Part shown: positions 19,201 to 26,900 of the stretch, in pieces
Position numbering within the stretch: the first letter of the stretch is position 1
Layout of the letters: each line of letters begins with the position of its first letter
IMG/VR virus record: IMGVR_UViG_3300017773_000040
Location: 1-37,531 of that record
Source of the DNA: a virus
DNA: 37,531 bases
Reading direction: 5' to 3' (one strand)
Program-made: the position numbers and the translations under genes
The notes under the pieces: generated by a model
What the model was told of the DNA's origin: nothing
The model's input: the letters and a program-made list of their open reading frames with translations, nothing else
Database searches by the model: none

Positions 19201-20715
19201 GGCCAATACAATAATCGAAATGATAGTTATACTGCATATGGCAGAAAATATCATGATTTTACTCGTAGGTTAAATAAAGTAGCATATGATAAAACAACAG
19301 ATAGATTTGTATTTGTATTAGGTGGTGGTGGATATAATAATAGTGCAATAAGAGCTCAGGGCTGGAAATATGCATTAGCATCATCAAACGGAAATACATT
19401 AAATATGCAATCAGTTTTAAGAATAAGTGCTGATGTTCCTGGATCAACATTAAACGATAGTTTATTTTCTGTTAGAGTAAGAGTTAGTAATGGTGTGGTT
19501 TATGTAACTGGATTAATAAGAAATAATACTACTAGTAGCAATAATTATTCCTATGTATTTTCAAATTGGGGTTTTATAGAAAAAGAAAGAGAAGTAATTA
19601 GTTTTATTGCTCCTAAATCTAATCCATCTCATTTTGGATATACAGATAGCAATCGGAGAACAAACTTTGCAAATTCAATTACAAGCACAGGCATTCCTAT
19701 GGAGCTCAGTCCTACTGTAAAAAAATGGAATGGAACAACTTGTATTTTTCTTCATATGATTGTTCCTATAAGAAATGATAGCTCTCCCAATAAACTCCAA
19801 CAAAACCTAGTAACTTATAGGATATTTTTAGACCATCCAAAACAAAGTGGTTATCACTTAAATGAAGGTTATAATAATGACTCATATCGTGCAGAATATC
19901 CTCCGTATGTAGCGGCAATCAACGAAGGTGGTGATGAATATGACTCAAATATGTTTAGATATGTACCTGGCCAGCAACAGCTAAGCCCTTCAGATGATTC
20001 CGGTCACACCCATGAACTAACTGGTGTTTATTGGGCAATGGATAAAACCTCTGCAGGAGACATGCTAGGTGATTCTGATAATGAAGATGCTCTTGGTAAG
20101 ATACAACATCCAAGCTCAGCTCATGATGGGCATAAAGAAGGTGTTACACCAGCCATAGACAATTATATAGACACCGAAATCCAAACATACAGACCAAATT
20201 CACTGGTTCCAATATACTCTGATGATGGTAATACACTTATATTTCATTCTTGGGGAAGTGATGAGAAACAATTTTTACCAAGTGACCTTTCAACTGATGT
20301 AGGTCAAGATAATCATTATAGAGCTTATATAACAAGTATGATAGACGATCCTAGAACAAATGATGATTTTAAAGACAAAATTATAGGAGCAACAGACTCT
20401 ATTAATACTGAAATTCCTGAATATATGCAATCTGGAAGTAGAGTGTCATTAAAATTTGAAGGTCAAAAACTTGAAGTGACAAGTAGTTTAATAAGTGGTT
20501 CAGGAAATAGATTGATACCTATACAAACAGGAGTTTTTACTTCAGGTTCAGGACCAACTCATCAAGCTGATGTAACCAACACTCCAAATACATTTACTCC
20601 TGGTAAAAGAGTATTTATAGAAGATGGTACTGGAATTTATACTCACAATTCTTCTTCATTAGAAGTAGGTATTGCTACAAGTGAAACTGAATTATTATTA
20701 CAAATAAAAAGATAA
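16231..20715 (+). CDS. 1494-aa VSDGFLTT-anchored fibre/tip protein
   Basis: The N-terminus (QQANLVSDGFLTTDLSNTKI) matches the anchor of the 294-aa protein and, less closely, the 366-aa one. About 90 residues of stalk follow. From about residue 110 to 1380 the character changes to Tyr-, Asp- and Asn-rich sequence with recurring beta-strand pairs (YDKTTDRFVFVLGGGGYNN, KFDGINKFVITYLSG), which could be a beta-propeller or similar large globular tip. A HHHGG segment lies near residue 658. The last 75 residues (GNRLIPIQTGVFTSGSG, PGKRVFIEDGTGIYT) look like the compact C-terminal domains of the smaller paralogues. I recognise no named family for the large central region. Stop and next start overlap by 1 nt. 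Confidence 0.7.
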   Translation: MGKTRQQANLVSDGFLTTDLSNTKINHTGSLLVSASFSGSGLKVDGNIDITSGDLNVTSEGSFGKIVGDGSGLTNMTFEMSDDSTPKLSANLDLNENQIFTTSSVDKTLETSQTANLNFKAISGGGWDIRNLKDGSAVSSGQTVVRGTTVSLANYDSTTYQWKILAPLQRNGRFGLLYARSPHRIGISTDYDYNNYGNKWDIRGFSGDGGTQIFTSQATTSRSYTYSRSLGGNGLAEDFNIVVDKAKGKVYGVFHFRGQGTNYYEPSLEFYSASSDYNYNSESIFSPDGTTDRHIGSLTNFFRSQTDGVDDSNQDSDNYKGTFLDDRTIINHDYNSRYNKRWSNMIMKPDGLTQIGAARPDYSRTSDYSDMWQLHFEDPFYESQIQQEDKKIFWTVTRIDNFIQDTLGGDNAPWADFNADDLENIPSSNNWYVNAGFQIVNNGRRVIYSVQEYDNYSGALGSSNPRLQTMLFQTDLYIPWEIRTMMAKTTVSKSLFDFFPDDTQSQILNDVRTTRPGSYYGRFIDNMHILQNGDFLFSMGSGSGDTPNYIQVSYDESKGYSAETIGSGPQPVNSKRHDLIAHKLRFKNEVTASSHINVSNELSVETASLDVVTFKGDTFSSLIEIPLKNDTGHYVASPLYRSSLVYRNPSTDKLESVLSGHHHGGQNITCYGFNPKLFISQYAELPSSLPSSNIPHFGQLDTTNNTTVDANDYFGLDYRLRQSRYTSQHGQLSFGFGLTNANKYIYLYPSQFPKFGCYKIDFYSYTTASYDSEQMKVTPEELYISRSNAADLYQQEIPHSGSIGVGYSLGQVLTTDTASMYYANVKKFDGINKFVITYLSGSTSGPLHAKIFDVDETNDTWSVGNDYRLSYGAQSSSLQDYGCIQGGPGLCTSGSNAFVNVWQNYLSGVESYQPNDDGDVRKYNVCFVDGTTITSGSDMIITGSIGSAPSPYTGSVSGTFDYGISASFDVDAYGSSRTYYNFPGLCQYGSGQYNNRNDSYTAYGRKYHDFTRRLNKVAYDKTTDRFVFVLGGGGYNNSAIRAQGWKYALASSNGNTLNMQSVLRISADVPGSTLNDSLFSVRVRVSNGVVYVTGLIRNNTTSSNNYSYVFSNWGFIEKEREVISFIAPKSNPSHFGYTDSNRRTNFANSITSTGIPMELSPTVKKWNGTTCIFLHMIVPIRNDSSPNKLQQNLVTYRIFLDHPKQSGYHLNEGYNNDSYRAEYPPYVAAINEGGDEYDSNMFRYVPGQQQLSPSDDSGHTHELTGVYWAMDKTSAGDMLGDSDNEDALGKIQHPSSAHDGHKEGVTPAIDNYIDTEIQTYRPNSLVPIYSDDGNTLIFHSWGSDEKQFLPSDLSTDVGQDNHYRAYITSMIDDPRTNDDFKDKIIGATDSINTEIPEYMQSGSRVSLKFEGQKLEVTSSLISGSGNRLIPIQTGVFTSGSGPTHQADVTNTPNTFTPGKRVFIEDGTGIYTHNSSSLEVGIATSETELLLQIKR

Positions 20716-21599
20716 TGAGTAAACAACAAGACAGAGTAAAAATAGTTAGTGATGGTTTTTTAACAACCAACATTGCTAATGATATGCTTACATCAACTAG
20801 TAGTATAAAAACAACTCTTAATATTAGTGCTAGTGGTAACTTTATCAGTAACAATGACATTACTATAGGAACAAATATTTCTGGATCTCTTAGGTCTACT
20901 GCTTCTTTTGGTATGTTGATAGGTAATGGGAGTAATATTACAACTGATGCTGTAGCTACTAGTGATGATTCATCACCACAGTTAGGTGGTCATTTAGATA
21001 TTGGTAATTTTGAATTATCTGGATCTTTTAATTTAGATGTACCATCGGGTAGTGTTTATTTTAAAGAAATAAGCGGAAGTGATTACATAAATATTTGGAA
21101 AAGAGCACACATATATGATGAGGTTTTTGCAAAAGATTTTCATGCTAAAGAATTTAAGAAAATGAATCTTAAAAGTAAAGAAAGTTTAAAATTAGAAGCT
21201 CAGTTTATTAAACTAGAAGAAGGAAATTTACAAACGATACTTGACGAAGTAAAACAATTTAATTTTACAACAAATGATGCTTTAGTAAAAGGAGATCCAG
21301 TAAAAATAAACTCAGATGGTACAGTTTCAAAATTAGGTAATGGTTTAACAAAAACATTCGTAGGAGTTTCAAGTGCTGATTATGCTAGTTCTGCAACTGC
21401 TACAATAGTTTTAAGGGGATTTACAACAAAAATAACTGGAAGTTTAACTCCTGATGGTGCTGGGTTTATAACTGGTAGTAGGTATTTTATTAAAAGTGAC
21501 GGAGGTTATCAAACGGCATCCATAGACTTAGCATCTGGACCAGTTCTTGCTGGAAATGCGATTGACGGAGAAACCATAACATTGAGGCCTATAGAATGA
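20715..21599 (+). CDS. VSDGFLTT-anchored virion protein (294 aa)
   Basis: It begins with KIVSDGFLTTNIANDM, the same anchor as the 1494-aa protein. A stalk with ISGSLRSTASFG and DDSSPQLGGHLDI follows, then a helical, Lys-rich middle (about residues 135-180, KEFKKMNLKSKESLKLEAQF). The C-terminal 110 residues (LVKGDPVKINSDGTVSKLG, FVGVSSADYASS, TITLRPIE) form a compact beta domain paired in sequence with the end of the 366-aa protein. It overlaps its neighbours by 1 nt upstream and 4 nt (ATGA) downstream, so translation is tightly coupled. Probably one of several alternative fibre or spike proteins. Confidence 0.7.
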   Translation: MSKQQDRVKIVSDGFLTTNIANDMLTSTSSIKTTLNISASGNFISNNDITIGTNISGSLRSTASFGMLIGNGSNITTDAVATSDDSSPQLGGHLDIGNFELSGSFNLDVPSGSVYFKEISGSDYINIWKRAHIYDEVFAKDFHAKEFKKMNLKSKESLKLEAQFIKLEEGNLQTILDEVKQFNFTTNDALVKGDPVKINSDGTVSKLGNGLTKTFVGVSSADYASSATATIVLRGFTTKITGSLTPDGAGFITGSRYFIKSDGGYQTASIDLASGPVLAGNAIDGETITLRPIE

Positions 21600-22696
21600 G
21601 TAAAGTAAAAAATAATGCTAGTTTATTGTCCGATGGTTTTGTTTCAATGTCAATTGACCAAATTACTTTACCTTTGGAAAACATTGGTGCTAATTTAACT
21701 TCTAGTTTTGGGATAAATTTATCAGGTGACATTGATTTTTCTAGTGGAAATTACAATATAAGTGGTTCAGCAACCTCAACTGGTTCATTTGGAACATTAG
21801 TAGGAGATGGATCAGGTGGATCTATTACAGGATTTTCAAAAGATGTGGTGACTGATGCGAGTCCAAAACTTGGTGCAAATATAGATTTAGCTGGATATAC
21901 TTTAACAGATACTTCTTTTGCTACTGTAGGAGATGGAAATGTTGATTATAGGGGAATATTTCAAGCAATAAATTTACCTAATACTAAATTAGTGGTAACA
22001 AGTAATAACTTACCAAGTGGTTCTAGTTTACTAGGTGAAACTTTAGATATACAGACTTCCTTAACAGGTTCTGATTTACAAATATCTGCTAGTAGTATAA
22101 GTTTTGCTTCTTTGCTTATTTCCAGCACTGCAGTAGATCCTAGAGTAGATTTTACTTCTATTGATGGGGGATATGGTTTAGTTGACAATTATAAAAGTGG
22201 CGTATCCGATTCAGCTTTAGAAAGTCCAGCTGAATGGGCAGGTGAAGAAACTTCAACAGGACTAAATTATAGAATTTTAACAAAATCAGCATCTTTTGGT
22301 TCAAATGTAACAGTCAATGGTAAACTAGTATCAAATAGTGTTAATTTTAAAGCTATTAGTTATCCTGCAGCAGAAAATCTTGATGCTTATGTTCCTGTTC
22401 AACTTTCTTCAAGTGGTAAAATTTTTGCTTGGCAAGATGAAAGTGAATTAATTGGTATAACTTCAGAAGCCATATCTCAAAATTCAACGGGTAGTATTAC
22501 ATTAAAAGGTGGGGTAGTAAAAAACATACCTTCTAGTTTAGTTACACCCACTGGTGGTGCTGATGATGAATTAGCTACTGCAAAAGAAATATATTGGCTA
22601 ACCGGTTCGGCTCAATATACAGATGAAGATTATTCTACTACCGGTTTTAAAGTAGGATTAGCGTTAAATTCAACAACAATCTTAATGAGAGGTTAA
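21596..22696 (+). CDS. Fibre/spike paralogue with LSDGF anchor (366 aa)
   Basis: It begins MSKVKNNASLLSDGFVSM, related to the anchors at 16231 and 20715. A complete ISGSATSTGSFGTLVGDGSG module lies at residues about 54-73, then TDASPKLGANIDLAGYTL, a variant of the PQLGGxLDL motif. The C-terminal half contains the domain AYVPVQLSSSGKIFAWQ, LIGITSEAISQ and STTILMRG, parallel in layout to the C-terminal domain of the 294-aa protein. It is the last gene of the fibre block, ending 2 nt before the lysozyme gene. Structural protein by context; function as receptor binder or decoration is inference. Confidence 0.7.
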   Translation: MSKVKNNASLLSDGFVSMSIDQITLPLENIGANLTSSFGINLSGDIDFSSGNYNISGSATSTGSFGTLVGDGSGGSITGFSKDVVTDASPKLGANIDLAGYTLTDTSFATVGDGNVDYRGIFQAINLPNTKLVVTSNNLPSGSSLLGETLDIQTSLTGSDLQISASSISFASLLISSTAVDPRVDFTSIDGGYGLVDNYKSGVSDSALESPAEWAGEETSTGLNYRILTKSASFGSNVTVNGKLVSNSVNFKAISYPAAENLDAYVPVQLSSSGKIFAWQDESELIGITSEAISQNSTGSITLKGGVVKNIPSSLVTPTGGADDELATAKEIYWLTGSAQYTDEDYSTTGFKVGLALNSTTILMRG

Positions 22697-22698
22697 AT

Positions 22699-23175
22699 AT
22701 GTTAGTTAAATTCGATGAAATAATAGAAGTAGTATTACACCACGAGGGTGGATATGTAAACGATCCTGATGATCCAGGAGGAGAGACTAATTTTGGTATA
22801 GCTAAGAGAAGTCATCCTGATGTAGATATTGCCAACTTAACAAAAGATGGTGCTAAAGAAATCTACAAAGAACATTATTGGGATAGAAATAAAGTAGAGT
22901 CTTTATCAGAAGACTTACGACATATTTATTTTGATATGTGTGTAAATCAAGGTAGAGGAAGAGCAGTAAAAATTCTTCAACAAGCGGCTAACGCTAAAGG
23001 TGCTGGTTTAAAGGTAGATGGTGGAATGGGACCAAAAACGATAGCGGCTATGGATGGTGTTGAGTTAGACAGAGTTCGTGCTTATCGTGTGAAATATTAT
23101 GCTGATTTAGTGACTCGTAAACCAGACTTAGAAAAGTTTTACTTTGGTTGGTTTCGAAGAGCATTAGAAGTTTAG
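22699..23175 (+). CDS. GH108-type endolysin (phage lysozyme)
   Basis: A cell-wall hydrolase of glycoside hydrolase family 108, expected to cut peptidoglycan at the end of infection. The family signature HHEGGYVNDPDDPGGETNFGI is at residues 14-34, with Glu16 of the EGGY segment as the likely catalytic acid. The C-terminal part (GLKVDGGMGPKTIAAM, then a Trp/Phe-rich end GWFRRALE) matches the peptidoglycan-binding domain usually fused to GH108. At 158 aa it is close to the usual family length. No signal peptide, so it needs a holin; the holin gene is 11 kb downstream at 34362. It ends a translationally packed run of genes and is followed by a 42-bp gap with a promoter-like motif. Confidence 0.9.
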   Translation: MLVKFDEIIEVVLHHEGGYVNDPDDPGGETNFGIAKRSHPDVDIANLTKDGAKEIYKEHYWDRNKVESLSEDLRHIYFDMCVNQGRGRAVKILQQAANAKGAGLKVDGGMGPKTIAAMDGVELDRVRAYRVKYYADLVTRKPDLEKFYFGWFRRALEV

Positions 23176-23187
23176 TTCTTTTGAAAC

Positions 23188-23204
23188 TTATATATTTATA
23201 GATG
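23188..23204 (+). promoter_or_regulatory. Putative phage promoter motif (TTATATATTTATAGATG)
   Basis: This lies in the 42-bp gap between the lysozyme and Nudix genes. It shares the TATTTATA core and the following ATG-like bases with the blocks at 8504 and 30271; the core ends 17 nt before the Nudix start, with an aggag ribosome-binding site between. It probably starts a transcript for the Nudix and ligase-fusion genes. Function is inferred. Confidence 0.35.
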
Positions 23205-23217
23205 TAGGAGAATATCT

Positions 23218-23658
23218 ATGTCTATACCAAAACTAAAAGATTTACTAAACGAAAGAGACTACCATTTAACAAAACCACCGAGAAATGTTGCTGGGGTAGC
23301 AGTTATATCTGAAGGTCAAGTTCTTTGTGTAAAGCGTTCAGAGACTCAAGGTAAGTTTCCAAACTTTTGGTCACTTCCAATGGGTGGTGTTGAAAAGGGA
23401 GAGACTTTTGAAGAAGCTGGTGCTCGTGAATTAAAAGAAGAAACAATGCTTGACATTAACCCTAAAGATTTAGTATATTTAGGTACGATAAAAGACGGAG
23501 TGCATAATCGTCTATGTAAAGTTTATAAAGCAGAGATGGATGGTAAACCTGAACCTACATTAGACCACGAACATACTGATTGGGGTTACTATGATAAAGA
23601 TAGTTTACCAAGACCTTTTGAAGATAGAATGAGACAAGTGTTGGAATTAAACTTATGA
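23218..23658 (+). CDS. Nudix hydrolase
   Basis: A nucleoside-diphosphate-linked hydrolase (146 aa). The Nudix box is at residues 56-78 (GGVEKGETFEEAGARELKEE, then TML), matching Gx5Ex7REUxEExGU except that the final Gly is Met77. The substrate cannot be read from the sequence; ADP-ribose, NADH, Ap4A or capped RNA ends are possible. Residues 1-12 (MSIPKLKDLLNE) resemble the starts of two other proteins here and a T4-type capsid-targeting peptide (see findings). A strong aggag site precedes the ATG. It overlaps the next gene by 4 nt (ATGA). That neighbour is an NMN-adenylyltransferase-like enzyme, and the pairing recalls NadM-Nudix fusions known in other phages and bacteria, which supports an NAD/ADP-ribose substrate. 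Confidence 0.88.
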   Translation: MSIPKLKDLLNERDYHLTKPPRNVAGVAVISEGQVLCVKRSETQGKFPNFWSLPMGGVEKGETFEEAGARELKEETMLDINPKDLVYLGTIKDGVHNRLCKVYKAEMDGKPEPTLDHEHTDWGYYDKDSLPRPFEDRMRQVLELNL

Positions 23659-26408
23659 GTTTAAAAAAGTTAGTAGAAGAAATAACCAAACCCGTTATTG
23701 ATGAGATGGGAATAGTTGCTGGTGATGGAACTATCAAAGGTGGTTCTAAACTTTCTAAGATAAAGAAGATGAAAAAGAAAGGACACACTTCAGTTCCTTA
23801 TGGTAGTGGTTACAAAAAAGTAGATGAAGCACAAGCTGTAAAAGGTAGTAAAGTAGAAAAGTTTATTACAGGTCACAATCTTACTATGAAGGGTAAGAAA
23901 TATAAAGAAATAGAATTTGAGACATTAGGTGTTGATAATAGTTCAAAGATGGTTAATCTAAAAATATTAAAACCAAAAAACTTATTTGGTATGAAGACAC
24001 CTGTAAAATTCCAAACATTAAGAAGAGGACCTTTTACAAAAACTGATACTAGTAAAAAATTAAAAGAACAAAAACAAATCAAAAAAACTATCGGTGTATT
24101 CGGTGGTAGATTTCAACCATTTCATTCAGGTCATCTTGCTACATATAAGTGGTTGTCCAAACAAGTTGATGAAGCTTACATAACCACATCTAATATTAAG
24201 AAACCACCAAGACACCCTATGAACTTCAAAGAGAAAGTTCGTCATATGGTAAAGGTGGGTATTCCTAAGAATCGTATCATTGAAGAAAAGACACCTTATG
24301 TGGCAACTAACTTACTTAAAAAGTTTGATTCTGAAACCACGGCAGTAGTTTATGCTTTCGGTCAAAAAGATGCTGGTCGTTTAAAAGCTGGAACTAAAAA
24401 GGGTGGTGGTAAAACTTATTATCAAGATTACAAAAAAAGTAAAGGTGATATACGAGGATTTGAAGAACATGGATATTTTGTTACTGCTCCACAATTTGGA
24501 AATATAAGTGGAACAAAAACAAGAGATATGTTGGGAAATCCAAAAGTAGATGATAAAGAAAAATTAAAGTTTTTCAAAAAAACATTTGGATATTACGATA
24601 AAGGTTTGTATAATATGATGACGAATAAGTTTAGAAAGTTATACGAAGTTTATCTTGGATTATTAGAAAGTACAAGCACCCAATCTGATGGAGTAGATGA
24701 TGGTCCTGGTTTTTTATCAAGTTTAAAATCTTACTTACTTAGGGGTGAAAAAGAAGCTGGTAGATTAGGTTGGGAGATTGCTAAAAACATAATTGATGAT
24801 GAAAACTATTATAGTCAAGAATTTGACATTCCAAAATACCCAAACGGCCCAATAGGTTCAGTATCATACGGACCTGCTGGAGTAGCTGAGCCAAGTGCAG
24901 CTAATGATATGGATTTAGTTGGAAGTAAATTATGGAATCATTGGTTAGACCATATTGATATGATTTTAAAAAATCAAGATTATGAATATACAGACAAACT
25001 AAAAAAATCAAGAAAGTCAGTTATTAAACATAGTAAAAATACATTAAATCAATTAGAAAAAGAAGAGCCAACTAATACAGATCAAGATAGAGGAAATGAA
25101 CAACATGATGAATATGATATAGTAAAAGAGGTTTATTCACTTACAAGTAATTTAGAAAAAAATGGAAAGGAGTTATTATTAATGGGAGGAGCTTACGGAC
25201 ACATGAGTCATCCTTTTGATGACAAGGATTTAACATTCGGTGATTTGAAAAAAATCATCACATTAGGATTGAGTGGTCAATTAAACAGAGAAGACAATGT
25301 TACTGAAAAAACAGACGGACAAAACCTAATGGTGAGTTTTAAAAATGGTAAATTAATTGCTGCTCGTAACAAAGGACATTTGAAAAACAAAGGTGAAACA
25401 GCTTTAACTATTAAAGATGTTGAGAAAAAATTTAAAGGACGAGGAGCAATCAGAGATGCTTTTGTTTACGCCATGAGGGATTTGACAAAGGCAATCGGTG
25501 CTCTTTCTAAAAAACAACAAGACAAGATATTTGGTAATGGTAGTAAGTTCATGAGTTTAGAAGTCATGTGGCCTGCTAGTGAGAATGTCGTAAACTATGA
25601 TATTACAGAATTGGTTTTTCATGGGGCGATGGAATATGATGATAGTGGTAGGGTAATAGGACAAGCAAAGGATAGTGCTAGAATGCTACAAGGTATGATA
25701 AAACAAGTCAATCAACACATTCAAAAACACTACAAGATATCAAAACCAAACTTTGTCAATGTTCCAAAACATCAAGACTTTGGGAAAATGAAAAAGAAAT
25801 ACATTGGTAGATTACAAAAATTACAAAACATATATTCGTTAAAAGACAATGACACCTTTGCACTATATCATCAGATGTATTGGCAAGAATTTATTTTTAA
25901 TGCAAGTAAACAATTTAAATTTAAAATCACAAATGAAATGTTGGTTAAGTTAACTAAACGATGGGCATTTTTTGACAAATCATATACTATACCTATGATG
26001 AAAAAAGATATGAAAGACAATCCAAAGTTTTTAGATTGGGCATTGACCACCGATAAGATTGATAAAAACAGAATGGTCAAGGATAACATGAAACCATTTG
26101 AAGAATTATTCTTTGAGGTCGGTGCTGAGATAATGAAAAACATGGATGGTTGGATGGCTGTTAATCCAGCAAAGTCAGTACAGAATATGAGAAAGAAACT
26201 CAAGAAAGCAGTTTCGGATGTGAGAGCTGGTGGTGATTTGAAAAAATTAAACAGATTAAAGGTTCAGTTAGATAGATTAAATGCTATCGGTGGATTTGAT
26301 TCTATTGTTCCATCAGAGGGAATCGTGTTTAAGTATAATGGAAACACATATAAGTTCACAGGTGCATTTGCTCCTATAAATCAAATAACAGGTTTGATGT
26401 TTTTTTAA
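23655..26408 (+). CDS. Fusion of NMN-adenylyltransferase-like and KxDG ligase-like domains (917 aa)
   Basis: N-terminal segment MSLKKLVEEI plus a Lys-rich linker (1-145). Then an HxGH nucleotidyltransferase: GVFGGRFQPFHSGH ends at 160 and ISGTKTR is at 284-290, the two signatures of the NMN/pantetheine adenylyltransferase superfamily. Residues about 335-530 are unassigned. A covalent nucleotidyltransferase (DNA/RNA ligase-like) domain follows: motif I KTDG at 552-555 (Lys552 the expected AMP-carrying residue), an RNKG segment at 571-574, a motif III-like FMSLEVMWP with Glu636, and motif IV EGIVFK at 888-893 with YKFTG just after. A helical stretch of about 200 residues (690-880) separates motifs III and IV, much longer than usual. 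Coupled to the Nudix gene by ATGA. Possible roles: NAD synthesis plus strand sealing. Ligase activity and substrate (DNA or RNA) are unproven. Confidence 0.8.
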   Translation: MSLKKLVEEITKPVIDEMGIVAGDGTIKGGSKLSKIKKMKKKGHTSVPYGSGYKKVDEAQAVKGSKVEKFITGHNLTMKGKKYKEIEFETLGVDNSSKMVNLKILKPKNLFGMKTPVKFQTLRRGPFTKTDTSKKLKEQKQIKKTIGVFGGRFQPFHSGHLATYKWLSKQVDEAYITTSNIKKPPRHPMNFKEKVRHMVKVGIPKNRIIEEKTPYVATNLLKKFDSETTAVVYAFGQKDAGRLKAGTKKGGGKTYYQDYKKSKGDIRGFEEHGYFVTAPQFGNISGTKTRDMLGNPKVDDKEKLKFFKKTFGYYDKGLYNMMTNKFRKLYEVYLGLLESTSTQSDGVDDGPGFLSSLKSYLLRGEKEAGRLGWEIAKNIIDDENYYSQEFDIPKYPNGPIGSVSYGPAGVAEPSAANDMDLVGSKLWNHWLDHIDMILKNQDYEYTDKLKKSRKSVIKHSKNTLNQLEKEEPTNTDQDRGNEQHDEYDIVKEVYSLTSNLEKNGKELLLMGGAYGHMSHPFDDKDLTFGDLKKIITLGLSGQLNREDNVTEKTDGQNLMVSFKNGKLIAARNKGHLKNKGETALTIKDVEKKFKGRGAIRDAFVYAMRDLTKAIGALSKKQQDKIFGNGSKFMSLEVMWPASENVVNYDITELVFHGAMEYDDSGRVIGQAKDSARMLQGMIKQVNQHIQKHYKISKPNFVNVPKHQDFGKMKKKYIGRLQKLQNIYSLKDNDTFALYHQMYWQEFIFNASKQFKFKITNEMLVKLTKRWAFFDKSYTIPMMKKDMKDNPKFLDWALTTDKIDKNRMVKDNMKPFEELFFEVGAEIMKNMDGWMAVNPAKSVQNMRKKLKKAVSDVRAGGDLKKLNRLKVQLDRLNAIGGFDSIVPSEGIVFKYNGNTYKFTGAFAPINQITGLMFF

Positions 26409-26423
26409 AATAGAGGTTATACT

Positions 26424-26900
26424 ATGGGTAGAAATATAGAGAAAGTAAAAAAGTTAATAGCTGGTGTTGGTGGTAAAGGAACTCCACGAATTGGATATAC
26501 AGGAAAAACTATTGAAATGAGAAAAGAGGGTGAGGTTTGGGAAGAGGCAAGTGGTAGAAAATTTACTAAAGTAGATGGTAAAAGAAAACAAATTACTAAG
26601 ATACCACCAAAAGGATTTGACAAATGTGATGATTGTGAAAAACTAATCCTTAAAACTATTGACCAACAAACTTATAATAGATTTAAAAAGTGTAAGTATT
26701 GTCAGATAGATTTTGAGATGAAATTAAAAAGAGAAGGTAAGTGGGAAGATTGGGTAAAAGAAATGGAAGAAAAAAGATGGGAAAAGGTTCTTGCTGAGTA
26801 TGAATCCGAAATGATGGGAATAAAAGATGCGGATAGTCCGTTTGATGAAACAGTAGCAAAAGCTATTGGAAATCACGAACAAAATCAAAGTAAAATATGA
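26424..26900 (+). CDS. Zinc-ribbon protein just upstream of terminase (158 aa)
   Basis: The protein has two CxxC pairs, Cys68/Cys71 (CDDC) and Cys90/Cys93 (CKYC), a likely zinc ribbon. A basic, Gly-containing N-terminus (KKLIAGVGGKGTPRIGYTGK) precedes it and a long charged helix (about 95-140, rich in E, K and W) follows. It occupies the position of the small terminase subunit (T4 gp16) directly before the large subunit, overlapping it by 4 nt (ATGA). A DNA-binding packaging role is therefore possible, but the sequence shows no clear gp16-type signature and phage zinc ribbons have many roles. gaggt precedes the ATG. Confidence 0.7.
   Translation: MGRNIEKVKKLIAGVGGKGTPRIGYTGKTIEMRKEGEVWEEASGRKFTKVDGKRKQITKIPPKGFDKCDDCEKLILKTIDQQTYNRFKKCKYCQIDFEMKLKREGKWEDWVKEMEEKRWEKVLAEYESEMMGIKDADSPFDETVAKAIGNHEQNQSKI

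Larger units (their letters stand above)
2372..21792 (+). repeat. Dispersed ~35-bp ISGS(A/S)TSTGSFG coding repeat across four genes
   Basis: A near-identical coding block (ataagtggttca, then caacctcaac, then tggttcgtttgg) recurs at 2372, 4108, 4369, 4624, 5035, 5629, 7678, 12411, 12657, 13563, 13986, 14325, 14757 and 21758, with a weaker copy at 15717. It lies in the proteins beginning at 2, 3148, 12069 and 21596. The copies at 5035 and 5629 extend upstream through gctaacgcaaaa (protein ANAKISGS), and a less exact form precedes the copy at 4108. Copies differ at only a few positions, fewer than protein conservation alone seems to need. Confidence 0.8.

Noticed and set aside
1-22696. Diversity-generating retroelement acting on the fibre genes
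   Set aside because: No reverse transcriptase, template repeat or A-specific variable repeat pair is visible in the window; the repeats found are in-frame protein modules.
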